64,000 nucleotides of DNA. It comes from Paraniabella hibiscisoli. Its GTDB lineage: Bacteria > Bacteroidota > Bacteroidia > Chitinophagales > Chitinophagaceae. Positions 40,063 through 49,647 of this stretch are shown here, one piece after another. The notes under the pieces were generated by a model. That model saw only the letters and a list, made by a program, of their open reading frames with translations, did no database searches and was not told where the DNA came from. Where the stretch lies: NCBI RefSeq assembly GCF_022512515.1, contig NZ_JAKWBK010000001.1, positions 248,001 through 312,000 on the forward strand, read 5' to 3'. Both the position numbers and the translations under genes were made by a program. Position 1 is the first letter of the stretch; every line of letters starts with the position of its first letter.

Positions 40063-40671
40063 ATGCTCGCAGATATTAAAACACCGGCCGTTGCTGAATA
40101 CCTATTATTAATTGAACCCCGCAAAGATCTGAGTAATGTTATCACCAACATCAAAAAGGCTTTTTATGATCAATACAAAGCCCCGGAAGCGCTTAAGGGA
40201 AAACCACACCTTACCCTTGTGAACTATAAGCAATACACCAGCTTTGAAAGTCGTATTGTTCAAAAACTGCGCACCGTCTCCATGCAGATCTCTCCCATCG
40301 CTATTGATCTCCAGGATTATGGGTCTTTTCCATCCCACACTATTTTTATAAACGTGGTTTCGAGAAGCACCCTGCAAAACCTTGTAAAAAACATCCGTAC
40401 CCATTTACAGGTTTTAATGAAAATGGACAAAGACAATAAGCCTCATTTTATTATGGAGCCGCATATAACTATCGCCCGGAGATTAAAGCCCTGGCAGTAC
40501 GAGCAAGGGTGGTTGGCTTATAGCCATCAAACCTTCAGCGGCAGGTTTATTGCCAACGCAATGGTTTTGCTGCGAAGAGCAACGCCGGATCAAAAGTATG
40601 AGCTGGTCAGCAGATTTGAGTTCCAGGGAATGCAGGTGGGCGCCTCCCAGGCTATGCTTTTTGACAGCTAA
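40063..40671 (+). CDS. 2H phosphoesterase (2'-5' RNA ligase-like), copy 1
   Basis: A 202-residue protein of the 2H superfamily. The paired active-site motifs are PHLTLVNY and PHITIARRL, each His-x-Thr, set about 90 residues apart as required. Members open or join 2'-5' or cyclic phosphate bonds in RNA or nucleotides. The ATG at 40063 (MLADIKTP) is preferred to the in-frame TTG at 40057. Another 2H protein is found at 55854, with little overall resemblance apart from the motifs. Confidence 0.85.
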   Translation: MLADIKTPAVAEYLLLIEPRKDLSNVITNIKKAFYDQYKAPEALKGKPHLTLVNYKQYTSFESRIVQKLRTVSMQISPIAIDLQDYGSFPSHTIFINVVSRSTLQNLVKNIRTHLQVLMKMDKDNKPHFIMEPHITIARRLKPWQYEQGWLAYSHQTFSGRFIANAMVLLRRATPDQKYELVSRFEFQGMQVGASQAMLFDS

Positions 40672-40709
40672 GGAGCATTCTCGCACCTATTAAAACAAGT
40701 ACCTAACCA

Positions 40710-41817
40710 ATGGACAAGAAATTAAAACAAGATCATTTTAAAGTAGCGGTGTCTTCAAAAAAGAAGAGCAGCAATACCTGCAGGGACGCGGGGCACAGAT
40801 CAATACGCGTAATCGCTTTTTGAAAGATGAGCGCGTGAAAGAACATGTGGAAGGTATTGACGATTGGGATGAGCCCAACCTGGCTACCCAGTACATTGAG
40901 CAGGAAGCTAAAACGATCGTTAACAAAGTAGAAAGTCCGGATGTGGGGATGGCTTATAGCATGAATGCTTATGCCGGGTGTGAGCATGGCTGTATTTATT
41001 GCTATGCCCGTAATGTGCATGAATACTGGGGTTACAGCGCAGGGTTAGATTTTGAGAGAAAGATCATTGTAAAGAAAAATGCGCCCCAGCTGTTGCGAAA
41101 GCAACTCATGCACCCCAAATGGGAAGTGATGCCTATTATGCTAAGCGGCAATACTGATTGCTATCAACCAGCAGAAAAAAATACCGCTTAACCAGGGGCT
41201 TGCTGGAAGTGTGTAACGAGTTTAACCAGCCTGTGGGCATTCTCACTAAAAATTCGGGCATCTTAAATGACAAAGATGTATTGCAGGAAATGGCTCAGAA
41301 AAACCTGGTGAGAGCCATGGTCTCTATTACCTCATTCAATGAAGACCTGCGTAGGGTTATGGAACCACGTACTACCACAGCTACGCAGCGCTTAAAAGTA
41401 ATTGAGGAGCTAAGCAAGGCAGGGGTTACTATGGGCATCATGATGGGACCTATGATACCTGGCTTAAATGAACATGAAATGCAGCGGATCATGAAAGCCG
41501 CATCGGATGCCGGCGCCACATTTACCGCTTATACTTTTATCAGGTTAAACGGAGCGATCAAGTTTTTATTTCATGATTGGTTGTATAAAAATTTTCCTGA
41601 CAGAGCAGACAAAATATGGCACCTGATAGAACAAAGCCATAACGGGAAAGTAAACGATAGCCGCTGGGGTTTGCGCATGCGCGGAGAAGGTAGCATTGCG
41701 GATATAGTAGCCCAGCAGTATGCTAAATACGGCAGATTATACCATATGAATGAAGGCCGCACAGGTCTTAACCTAAACAGTTTTAAGAGGCCTGGGCAGC
41801 AATATACCCTGTTCTAA
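40710..41817 (+). CDS. Radical SAM protein of the PA0069 / SPL-like family
   Basis: A 369-residue radical SAM protein after repair near 40741 and 41178, both in A runs. The cluster-binding cysteines are in CEHGCIYCYARNVHEYW (C-x3-C-x2-C). The N-terminal GRGAQINTRNRFLKDERV block is typical of the PA0069 group, whose reaction is not known. Later blocks: IMLSGNTDCYQPAEK, LVRAMVSITSFNEDLRRVMEPRT, MGIMMGPMIPGLNEHEM. The family is related to spore photoproduct lyase, but the catalytic Cys of that enzyme is not evident. Confidence 0.9.
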
Positions 41818-42038
41818 ATGCTGCGCTACCACATTGCACCAGGCAATAGGTCTGCGAGAATTTATAGCTGGTAATATAATCTTAATATAACGGAGCCGCA
41901 AAGCTTCCTAATTTTAGCACTTATCCTGAGTAATAAACCCCATGCATATCATGTATGCTTTGCCCATTCACATGCTGTGCATAAGTTTATTTGCTTTATA
42001 TAACGAATAAATAATAACGTTGTGAAACACTAATTTCC

Positions 42039-42527
42039 ATGCAGCATCAAACAAAACAATGGAGGAAGTTGACGGGCGAGTACCTCAAGAACTACATTGC
42101 AGACGAGGTACATGGCGCCATACTCCGCGAAAAAGAATTAGGCCACACGCTTAAAGTGTGCATTGGCACCGACAGCCAGGTAAAAGGCTCCCAAACAGAA
42201 TTTGCTACAGTGATCGTTTTCGTTCGTAAAGGCCGTGGTGGCTTTATGTTTTTAAATAACGAAATCACGCGCGAAAGAATGAGTATTAAACAACGCATGA
42301 TGACTGAAGTAGCAAAAAGTATTGATGTGGCTTATCATTTAAGCAATGTCTTTTCCGATCATAGTATTGATATGGAAGTGCATGTAGACATCAATACCAG
42401 CCCTTTGTACAAAAGCAATGACGCGCTAAAAGAAGCGATCGGTTATATAACCGGAATGGGCTTCTCTTTTAAAGCCAAGCCCGAAGCTTTTGCAAGTTCC
42501 TGCTGTGCCAATAAAGTGGTACAGTAA
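42039..42527 (+). CDS. YkuK-type ribonuclease H-like protein
   Basis: An intact 162-residue protein. The RNase H-like fold appears in LKVCIGTDSQVKGSQTEFATVIVFVRKGRGG, where the first acidic residue (Asp in GTDSQ) is conserved, and in MEVHVDINTSPLYKSNDALKEAIGYI with the second. This matches the DUF458/YkuK family, of unknown physiological role. It is monocistronic with 220 bases of AT-rich spacer upstream holding no gene. Confidence 0.88.
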   Translation: MQHQTKQWRKLTGEYLKNYIADEVHGAILREKELGHTLKVCIGTDSQVKGSQTEFATVIVFVRKGRGGFMFLNNEITRERMSIKQRMMTEVAKSIDVAYHLSNVFSDHSIDMEVHVDINTSPLYKSNDALKEAIGYITGMGFSFKAKPEAFASSCCANKVVQ

Positions 42528-42679
42528 ACCGGTTTACCTGATCATTCGTTTATGTCGCAGCAATGTCTCCCGACAATGGGGACTATTACTGCGTTTGATG
42601 ATCATGACTATGCGGCCAGGTATATCTATTAGAGATAGTATTACCTAAAGGCGAAACTCTTATTCCCTTTAAATTAGTT

Positions 42680-42687
42680 TAGATTTG
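42680..42687 (+). promoter_or_regulatory. Bacteroidota -7 box abutting the helicase start
   Basis: TAGATTTG matches TAnnTTTG and ends four bases before the ATG at 42692, which would make the helicase mRNA leaderless or nearly so. Confidence 0.4.
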
Positions 42688-42691
42688 CCGG

Positions 42692-44016
42692 ATGAATGAG
42701 ATCAATAATACGAATGCCTATTTACGTAATTTAAAAATAAAAGAGCTGAATGATATGCAGTTGGCTACCATTGCTGCTGCCGGAACGCATCATGACATGA
42801 TCCTTTTATCCAATACAGGATCAGGCAAAACCCTGGCCTTTCTGTTACCGATGCTAGCTACGCTTAAAGCTGATATAAACCTGGCACAGGCATTGATCCT
42901 CGTACCCAGCCGGGAGCTGGCTTTGCAGATAGAAGCTGTATTGAAACAAATGCAAACAGGTTTTAAAGTATTGGCTTGCTATGGTGGACATAAAAGAGAA
43001 ATTGAAGAAAATAGTTTGATAGAACCACCGGCCATCATTATAGCTACTGCCGGGCGCATGACAGATCATATCCGCCGGAAAAATATCGATTTATCGGAAA
43101 TCCAGTATTTGATATTAGACGAATTTGATAAAAGCCTGGAGTTAGGTTTTTGGAAGAAATGCAGTTTATTATTGAAGCATTGCCTGCAGTAAAAAAACGT
43201 ATGCTTACTTCTGCAACGTTTTCTGAAACGATTCCCGATTTCTTAAAAATGGAGCAAGCCCAAACACTCAACTTTCTTTCCGGTGACGCAATAACAGCAG
43301 AGGCACTTGACATCAAGACCGTACTTTCTCCTGATAAAGATAAACTGGAGACTTTACTTCAATTGATTTGTTACGTAAGAAATACGTCTACCATTATATT
43401 TTGTAACCATAGGGACTCCGTAGAAAGAACCAGTCAATATTTGACTGACAAAGGCTTAATCAATGTATTCTACCACGGCGGCATGGAGCAGCAGGAAAGA
43501 GAAGTGGCACTCACTAAATTTCGTAATACCAGTTCAGATATTCTGGTAACCACAGATCTTGCCAGCCGGGGCCTGGATGTAGCCAATATTCGCAACATCA
43601 TTCACTACCATCTGCCTGCCGACGAAGCGTCCTTTACCCATCGTAACGGACGCACTGCCAGAAACGGAGCCACAGGAAATGTATATGTTATTTATTCTGA
43701 CGGTGAAAAAATGCCTGAGTATTTTACTCCATCTGAAACGCCGCTACAATTGACCGAAACCCTTTCTTTTCCAGACAAGCCCAAATGGAGCACCCTGTAC
43801 ATTGGCGCGGGCAAAAAAGACAAGATCAATAAAATTGACATTGTAGGATTTTTATTGCAGAAGGCCCAGCTAAAAAAAGATGAAATAGGCCTGATAGAAG
43901 TAAAAGACTTTATGGCATTTGCTGCAGTGCGAAAATCTAAAATTGGCATTGCACTGGAGCTTATTAAAAACGAAAAAATAAAAGGTAAAAAAGTAAAAAT
44001 AACGATAGCTAAATAG
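42692..44016 (+). CDS. DEAD-box RNA helicase, DbpA-like
   Basis: A 441-residue ATP-dependent RNA helicase after repair of a T5 run near 43149. Motifs: LNDMQLATI (Q motif), SNTGSGKTLAFLLP (I), PSRELALQ (Ia), TAGRMTDHI, DEFD as motif II instead of DEAD, SAT (III), then HGGMEQQEREVALTKFRN, TDLASRGLD and HRNGRTARNG (VI). The C-terminal 75 residues (TLYIGAGKKDKINKIDIVGFLL ... FMAFAAVRKSKIGIAL) match the DbpA RNA-binding domain that recognises 23S rRNA hairpin 92, so a role in large-subunit assembly is likely. Confidence 0.93.
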
Positions 44017-44187
44017 CGCTCTAAAAGCATCGAAGTTTTACCTATTCGATAAAATCTTTTTGTTTCAGAAATAGAATTATTTACAATAATCATCTCTTAA
44101 ACCGACGATTATTGCCGGTTTGTAGACGCTTGCTAAGCCTCCACGAACCGGCAAGTTGTACAAGTAAGTGTTGGCTTTGCTGATAAG

Positions 44188-45556
44188 CTACAGGCTAAGT
44201 GTGAGCCAGTATAAACTTGTAGATAAAAATGGTTGGGGCTGCCTCTTATAAACACCTTCAACCAGCGTCTTTCTATCCATTCCTTTTTCGATGTAAATCC
44301 TGTTAAGCAACGCTTTATTGTAGTCTAACGACTCGAGGTATTGCCAATCGGGGTTAGCAAAATGCCGGGTATTGTATTTCGTTACGATCCAGCTCCAATT
44401 GATAAAGCTGCTTATTACCAGCACATAGAAAGCGGCCCAGATCATCCTGTTGATTAAAAATATATTTGTCTTTTTGCTTTTTAGTTTAACCCAGGTGGCA
44501 AAAAGCCCAAACAAACTAAGCAAAAGAAATATAAATACACCTATCCTTTTTAAAAGTAAGACCGTAGGCATTTACATATTCCAGGTTTCTTAAAAAAACA
44601 GTTAATATCAATAATACATTAAGGGCAATCCATACAAAGGACAGCTTTTTAAGCAGGCCGGATTGTAGGTCAAAATTGAGCAGTCCCTGGAAGTAGATCA
44701 TAATAACCGCAATGGCCATAACAATTGAGAGGATGAGCACATATACACGTTCGTGCACTTCGCTGCTTAAGTTTCCTGATGAAGTGGCTGCTCCAAACTG
44801 TTCTATTCCGTAAATGATGATAAAGAAAATCAACACAAGGTTCAAAAGTACCAGCGAGATTTCTCCGCTGCGTCTTTGGGAAACTACATCCAGCAAATGA
44901 AAACCTTTATGTCTTCTTTGTACAAAACCTTCAGAAAAATCATCTTTCAGAAAGCCATTATATGCAATAAATATTTTGGGTACCGATGAATAGAAAAAAT
45001 TAAACATCAGGAAAAAACCAAGTGCTGTTAACACTGCCAATTGTAAAAAATCGAACTCCAGATTTATCATAAACAAAGAAGCAAATTTGTCGCTGGCGGC
45101 GGTATACACACCTATGAAAATAGCGACCAATATACCCGGGATCAGCACATAACTGATTGCTTTTTTGAGCAACCCATCGCTAGACAACCGGACACCCAGC
45201 CATTTCTGTGGCGTTAATACGCGAAAGACGAAAGTTATATAATTGAAGGCCGTATTAAAGGGCAATACCAAAACGTTCAGCCTCGGATAAAAGGCCTTAA
45301 ACCCAACCAGCAATAAGGATAAGAATAACGCTACAAAACTGATGAAATCTCCATACCAGGCAAATGCCCCAACAGATAAAAGACTGGTTACAGAAAGTAG
45401 CCAAAACATGGGAGTACGTTTTACAGCAGGTGTTATATTTAGCAGGAATAGCCAGGTCATCAGACCAAAAAGGCTAAGATTTAATCCGGGGGTTTGGTTA
45501 TAGAATAATGCTACAAAAACAATCACCGAAATAAGGAAGAAACAATTCTTTTTCAT
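44188..45556 (-). CDS. DUF4173 integral membrane protein
   Basis: About 455 residues with ten or more transmembrane helices. The C-terminal blocks YVNAYGLT ... KRIGVFIFLLLSLFGLFATW and INWSWIVTKYNTRHF are typical of DUF4173/DUF4153 proteins. The frame break near 44553 is the only one in the window best explained by an extra base (T3 read as T4); two missing T would also work. The gene follows a winged-helix regulator and another membrane protein on the same strand, suggesting one operon. Function unknown. Confidence 0.85.
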
Positions 45557-45608
45557 ATTTTAAATTTAAAAGCACTTTGCAATTCAAAGTTACTGCGCAA
45601 AAAAAGGA

Positions 45609-45902
45609 CTATCCTCTTAATAGTTTTTCCAAAGCGTTAATATGTTTTTCAAATGCTTCTTTTCCCGCTTTTGTAGCCTTATAAGAGGTTTTAGGCTTCT
45701 TACCAACAAACTCCTTTTTCACTTCGATATATTTTTTCTGCTCCAGCGCATTAATATGGCTGGCCAGGTTACCATCTGTCACCTGCAAATGATCTTTCAT
45801 CTCCAGGAAATCGATCCAGTCGTTTACTACCAGAACCGACATGATACCCAGCCTCACCCTGCTTTCGAAATCCTTATTTAAATGCTCTAGTAAGCTCATC
45901 AC
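45609..45902 (-). CDS. Winged-helix transcriptional regulator (HTH_34 / MarR-like)
   Basis: An intact 97-residue DNA-binding protein. The helix-turn-helix is in FLEMKDHLQVTDGNLASHINALEQKKYIEVKKEF (residues about 33-66), followed by the beta wing KPKTSYKATKAGKEAFEKHI. Such short regulators commonly control the membrane genes beside them. It begins 15 bases after the upstream membrane protein gene. The start may be 45902 or 45899. Confidence 0.92.
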   Translation of the reverse strand: MMSLLEHLNKDFESRVRLGIMSVLVVNDWIDFLEMKDHLQVTDGNLASHINALEQKKYIEVKKEFVGKKPKTSYKATKAGKEAFEKHINALEKLLRG

Positions 45903-45916
45903 AGAAATTAATAGTA

Positions 45917-46531
45917 TTACCGATACTTCTTATACATCAGTAAACCGTATACAATATGCAACACCCCAAAACCCAGTGCCCAAAACACCAGTCCGTAACC
46001 CGGTATAAACATCGCAATAACACCTAAAAAGGCCTCACAATAGCCCAGGTTTTGTATATCCGAAAAAGTATACCGGCCTGCATTTATTAATGCCAGTCCG
46101 TAAAATACCAACATTAAAGGAGCCATGATGATGAAGTGGCCATGATACATTGCAGCCAGGCAAAATAAACCTCCAAAAACCAATGGAACAAATAAAGCAA
46201 TCAATAATTTTTTGGTAGTGGAGGTCCATATCTTATGCCCCTGCTTCTTTGTTTTACTTACCGTAAGCGCAATGCCCAGGCCAACAGCAGCTATAAGAAC
46301 CGTTACCGCGAGAAGGGTTAACTGTGTAACCACACCTGTTCTACCAACTCCACTATAGTCCTGAAAATAATCGATACTGTTTTTCTGAAGAATGTAATAA
46401 GCAGCTAAAGCACCTGCCAAAGCTATAATACCGGCAGCCACACCCGATAAGCCGTTGAGCGAAATAAACCGGGAGGATTGCTCCATCATTTTCCGGATAT
46501 GTTGTAAGTCGTCTTTTAACTCCTGACTCAT
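45917..46531 (-). CDS. Six-helix membrane protein, first gene of the regulator operon
   Basis: An intact 204-residue protein with a short polar N-terminus (MSQELKDDLQHIRKMMEQSSRFISL) and about six transmembrane helices. The family is not familiar to me by name, but proteins of this layout directly precede HTH_34-type regulators in many Bacteroidota genomes. The mRNA order would be this gene, the regulator, then DUF4173. No catalytic motif is seen; a sensor or membrane-stress role is inference only. Confidence 0.65.
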   Translation of the reverse strand: MSQELKDDLQHIRKMMEQSSRFISLNGLSGVAAGIIALAGALAAYYILQKNSIDYFQDYSGVGRTGVVTQLTLLAVTVLIAAVGLGIALTVSKTKKQGHKIWTSTTKKLLIALFVPLVFGGLFCLAAMYHGHFIIMAPLMLVFYGLALINAGRYTFSDIQNLGYCEAFLGVIAMFIPGYGLVFWALGFGVLHIVYGLLMYKKYR

Positions 46532-46585
46532 AAAAGCACTTTGAAATACAAAGTAACTATTCTAAAACGAATCTGCCAAAAAATA

Positions 46586-46615
46586 AAAAAGAAAAAGTCG
46601 CTTTTCAGCGACTTT
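46586..46615 (-). terminator. Rho-independent terminator
   Basis: AAAGTCGCT / AGCGACTTT forms a 9-bp stem with a 4-base loop, followed on the minus strand by a T-rich tail, 23 bases past the stop of the gene at 46638. Confidence 0.85.
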
Positions 46616-46637
46616 AACCAACTATTTATTTTGAAAA

Positions 46638-47132
46638 CTATCTGCGCCCTCTTTTTACATACTCCCTGTCATTGTTACGGCTGTTGTTATTACGTGCATT
46701 ATTCCATTCTTTATGTTTAGGGTGATACTTGCTTTCATAATATTTATACTCACGGCTATCACGGATCACTACCTGGTTATGTGTATTCCTGTACCTTCCG
46801 TAGTTCTGTATATCGCGTCTGTTATCACGGAAAGGTTCATAATTTCTGTTTACTACTACCTTGTAAGTATTGTAAAGGTTTACCCGTCCATAAGATGCAG
46901 GTAAAGACCGCCCGTAAACCCAGCTACGCCTGTTAGGGTAAATAAACTGCTCGCTCGCCACATCATAATAAGCATTATACTCAGGCAGGTAATAGTACCG
47001 CGCATAATCGTAGCCTACTGGTCCCCATGCCGGCTGGTTACCGATATTGATGTTAATGCGAACCTGTGCACTGGCACTTTGTGTTAAGCTAAAACCGGCA
47101 ATCACTAACGCAGCAAAAATGAACTTTTTCAT
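46638..47132 (-). CDS. Secreted Tyr/Arg/Asn-rich protein of unknown function
   Basis: An intact 164-residue protein with a signal peptide ending ASAQ. The mature chain begins VRININIGNQPAWGPVGYDYARYYYLPEYNAYYD and is very rich in Tyr, Arg and Asn, ending in a basic low-complexity tail (NNARNNNSRNNDREYVKRGRR). The opening resembles periplasmic proteins common in Bacteroidota, rich in aromatic Y/W motifs. The basic tail could bind polyanions. No function can be assigned. Confidence 0.75.
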   Translation of the reverse strand: MKKFIFAALVIAGFSLTQSASAQVRININIGNQPAWGPVGYDYARYYYLPEYNAYYDVASEQFIYPNRRSWVYGRSLPASYGRVNLYNTYKVVVNRNYEPFRDNRRDIQNYGRYRNTHNQVVIRDSREYKYYESKYHPKHKEWNNARNNNSRNNDREYVKRGRR

Positions 47133-47433
47133 GATCTTTAATTTTAAATGTCTTCCCTTTTAAAGGGTGGGACGGGTTTACAATTTTTTGTAAAGCGCTT
47201 TGATTAATAGACGCCGTTTGAAATCGAAAAGGTTGGTATCTTTTTCACTTTATCAAATTATTAGCAAATCATTTTTTTACAATTATTACGTTAAATAAGC
47301 TACTGTTTGTGCCGGAGTGTATTGCTCAACCTGTATATCACCACGCAAGCCATTCAAACGGTTGGGCACTTGTAAAGAGAGACCAACTAACCAACCTTTC
47401 AACTTACCAACTTATCAGTTAAATTTGCTTCCT
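47133..47433. other. Divergent intergenic region before surE
   Basis: About 300 AT-rich bases without a gene. Near its right end at 47388-47415 lie short repeated words (ACCAACTAACCAACCTTTCAACTTACC), similar in style to the other low-complexity spacers of this window, followed by the surE promoter box. Confidence 0.5.
47420..47427 (+). promoter_or_regulatory. Bacteroidota -7 box for surE-lpxB
   Basis: TAAATTTG matches TAnnTTTG and ends six bases before the ATG at 47434, again implying a minimal leader. Confidence 0.45.
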
Positions 47434-48282
47434 ATGGCAAAAGCAAAGAACAGCAAACCGGTTATCCTGATCACCAATGACGATGGTATTACATCACCTG
47501 GTATCAGAGCTTTGTACGAAGCAGTTAAAGATCTTGGACAAATAGTTATTGTGGCACCAGACAAACCTCAATCAGGTATGGGGCATGCCATCACCATCGG
47601 TCATCCCCTTCGCTTGCAGCCCTCTGATCTCTTCCCCGGTATTGATGCCTACTCCTGCTCCGGCACGCCGGTAGATTGTGTGAAGCTGGCTGTTGATAAA
47701 GTATTGCATCGTAAGCCAGACCTTTGCCTGAGTGGTATTAATCATGGTCCTAATCATAGTATCAATGTAATTTACTCAGGTACCATGTCTGCCGCCATGG
47801 AGGCTGCTATTGAGAATATTCCGGCGGTTGGTTTTTCACTGATGGATCATAGTATGAATGCTGACTTTTCTGCGGCCCAGCACTATGCGAGAGTGATCAC
47901 TGAAAAAATGCTAAAAGATAAACAAACTAAACATATTCTGCTGAATGTAAACATCCCCAACTTTCCATTGTCAGAAATAAAAGGCTATAAGATCTGCAAG
48001 CAGGCTTATGCTAAGTACCAGGAGAAGTTTTTGGAGCGCAAAGACCCCAGCGGCAAGAAATACTATTGGTTAACCGGAGAGTTTGTCAACTTCGATAACG
48101 GAAGAGACAGTGATGTTTGGGCGCTCGCTAATAACTACGTGAGTGTTGTTCCCGTGCAGTTTGATTTAACCAATTATGACCTTAAAGCGAAACTGGAAAA
48201 GCAATGGAAGGACAAGCCTGACCGTTCGGTTAAAGCGCCGATTAAGAAGATCGTTAAAAGATCCATGCGAAAATCTGAGTAA
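47434..48282 (+). CDS. surE: 5'-nucleotidase SurE
   Basis: A 282-residue metal-dependent nucleoside monophosphate phosphatase. The metal site is NDDGITSPG, with a Ser/Thr in SGMGHAIT and the conserved Asn in SGINHGPNHS. YSGTMSAAMEA is a further family block. The ATG at 47434 (MAKAKNSKPVILITNDDG) is preferred to the longer open frame that starts at 47317, which has unnatural composition and overlaps the repeat. A basic Lys-rich tail follows the catalytic fold. lpxB begins 48 bases downstream, so an operon is likely. Confidence 0.95.
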   Translation: MAKAKNSKPVILITNDDGITSPGIRALYEAVKDLGQIVIVAPDKPQSGMGHAITIGHPLRLQPSDLFPGIDAYSCSGTPVDCVKLAVDKVLHRKPDLCLSGINHGPNHSINVIYSGTMSAAMEAAIENIPAVGFSLMDHSMNADFSAAQHYARVITEKMLKDKQTKHILLNVNIPNFPLSEIKGYKICKQAYAKYQEKFLERKDPSGKKYYWLTGEFVNFDNGRDSDVWALANNYVSVVPVQFDLTNYDLKAKLEKQWKDKPDRSVKAPIKKIVKRSMRKSE

Positions 48283-48330
48283 GAAAATCAGCTGCCCTGG
48301 AAGTTTAGATAAATAAATAGATACGAAACT

Positions 48331-49473
48331 TTGAGTCAACAGAAAAAATATTACATCATAGCCGGCGAAGCATCGGGCGACCTGCATGGCGGCAACCTGA
48401 TACATGCTATGAAACAACAGGATCCGGCAGCCGATATACGTTGCTGGGGTGGCGATAAGATGCAGGCAGCGGGTAGCACCCTGGTAAAACATTACCGGGA
48501 ACTAGCGTTTATGGGTTTTATAGAAGTGGTAAAAAATCTGGGTACTATTCTAAAAAACTTAAAATTCTGCAAACAGGATATTCTTGCATTCAAACCTGAT
48601 GTTCTGGTGCTGATAGATTACCCCGGCTTTAATCTACGGATAGCCAAATGGGCTAAAGAACAGCAGATAAAAGTGGTGTATTACATTTCTCCTCAAGTTT
48701 GGGCCTGGAAGGAAAACCGGGTAAAAATGATGAAGCAATGTATTGATGAGATGATTGTAATATTACCATTTGAGAAGTCTTATTTTAAGGATAAATGGAA
48801 CTGGAATGTAACCTATGTCGGACACCCCTTAATGGAGGAGATCGCCCGAAAGCAGGCACAACCATCTGACCTCGTAATAACTGACGCAGCAGGCAATAAA
48901 AACGAAAAACCTGTAATTGCATTATTACCCGGCAGCCGCAAGCAAGAGATTGAAAAGAAACTACCGGTTATGCTTGAAGTAAGCAAAGCCTATCCTGATT
49001 ACCAGTTTGTAGTAGCACAGGCCCCTTCTTTGGATAGCGAGTTCTATCATACTTATACTAATCAGTACCCCAATGTAAGTGTCGTGAACAACCGCACTTA
49101 CGATGTTTTGCTGCAATCGAAGGCAGCCCTGGTTACCTCGGGTACTGCTACTTTGGAAACGGCCTTGTTTGGGGTGCCTGAGGTTGTGTGCTATAAAGGT
49201 TCTGAAATCAGCTACCAGATAGCCAAACGGGTGATCAGCATCAAATACATTTCGCTGGTAAACCTTATAATGGATAAGGAAGTAGTAAAGGAGCTGATAC
49301 AGCAGGACATGAATGTTACCAATCTTGTTGCTGAGCTCGACAAATTACTGAACGATGCTACAAAGCAGCTGCAGATACGGGAAGATTATGCTCAGCTTCA
49401 CAACATACTGGGAGCGGGTGGTAATGCCTCAGCAAAAGCTGCTACAATTATAATAGGCTCAGCTTCGCAATAG
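48331..49473 (+). CDS. lpxB: Lipid-A-disaccharide synthase
   Basis: Glycosyltransferase family 19 enzyme joining UDP-2,3-diacyl-GlcN and lipid X. An intact 380-residue frame beginning at TTG; no ATG is available between it and an in-frame stop 21 bases upstream. Motifs: [67 protein letters not shown] and [18 protein letters not shown]. With the LpxC-FabZ gene it shows lipid A synthesis in this organism. Its last 15 bases overlap a small convergent gene. Confidence 0.96.
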   Translation: MSQQKKYYIIAGEASGDLHGGNLIHAMKQQDPAADIRCWGGDKMQAAGSTLVKHYRELAFMGFIEVVKNLGTILKNLKFCKQDILAFKPDVLVLIDYPGFNLRIAKWAKEQQIKVVYYISPQVWAWKENRVKMMKQCIDEMIVILPFEKSYFKDKWNWNVTYVGHPLMEEIARKQAQPSDLVITDAAGNKNEKPVIALLPGSRKQEIEKKLPVMLEVSKAYPDYQFVVAQAPSLDSEFYHTYTNQYPNVSVVNNRTYDVLLQSKAALVTSGTATLETALFGVPEVVCYKGSEISYQIAKRVISIKYISLVNLIMDKEVVKELIQQDMNVTNLVAELDKLLNDATKQLQIREDYAQLHNILGAGGNASAKAATIIIGSASQ

Positions 49474-49623
49474 TTTTATCGCCAATATGATCATACAAAT
49501 GATAAACAGTAAAATACTGAGGCGGTTAATATTGTGCATATACCCCACCCAGCTGCTTTTAGGCCTGTCGGGATCTTTCTTTTTCAGGAAAAGATATTCA
49601 GCCAGTTGTTTTAATACACCCAT
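49459..49623 (-). CDS. DUF6728-like small membrane protein (54 aa)
   Basis: A short gene: [40 protein letters not shown], then a hydrophobic C-terminal helix. The amphipathic N-terminus with FLKKKDPxxPK, a tryptophan and a YMH block, and a single C-terminal membrane helix fit the DUF6728 family of Bacteroidota. It overlaps the 3' end of lpxB by 15 bases on the opposite strand. Function unknown. Confidence 0.75.
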   Translation of the reverse strand: MGVLKQLAEYLFLKKKDPDRPKSSWVGYMHNINRLSILLFIICMIILAIKLLRS

Positions 49624-49647
49624 GCCATTTTATTTAATAGTGAGCTG

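Noticed and set aside
42692..44016. Helicase as part of a defence island
   Set aside because: The C-terminal DbpA RNA-binding domain and housekeeping neighbours point to ribosome assembly; no nuclease or methylase partner is present.
47317..47433. Longer N-terminus of SurE
   Set aside because: The extra 39 residues are of unnatural composition, come from the repeat-rich spacer and overlap the promoter box; MAKAKNSKPVILITNDDG is the family-like start.
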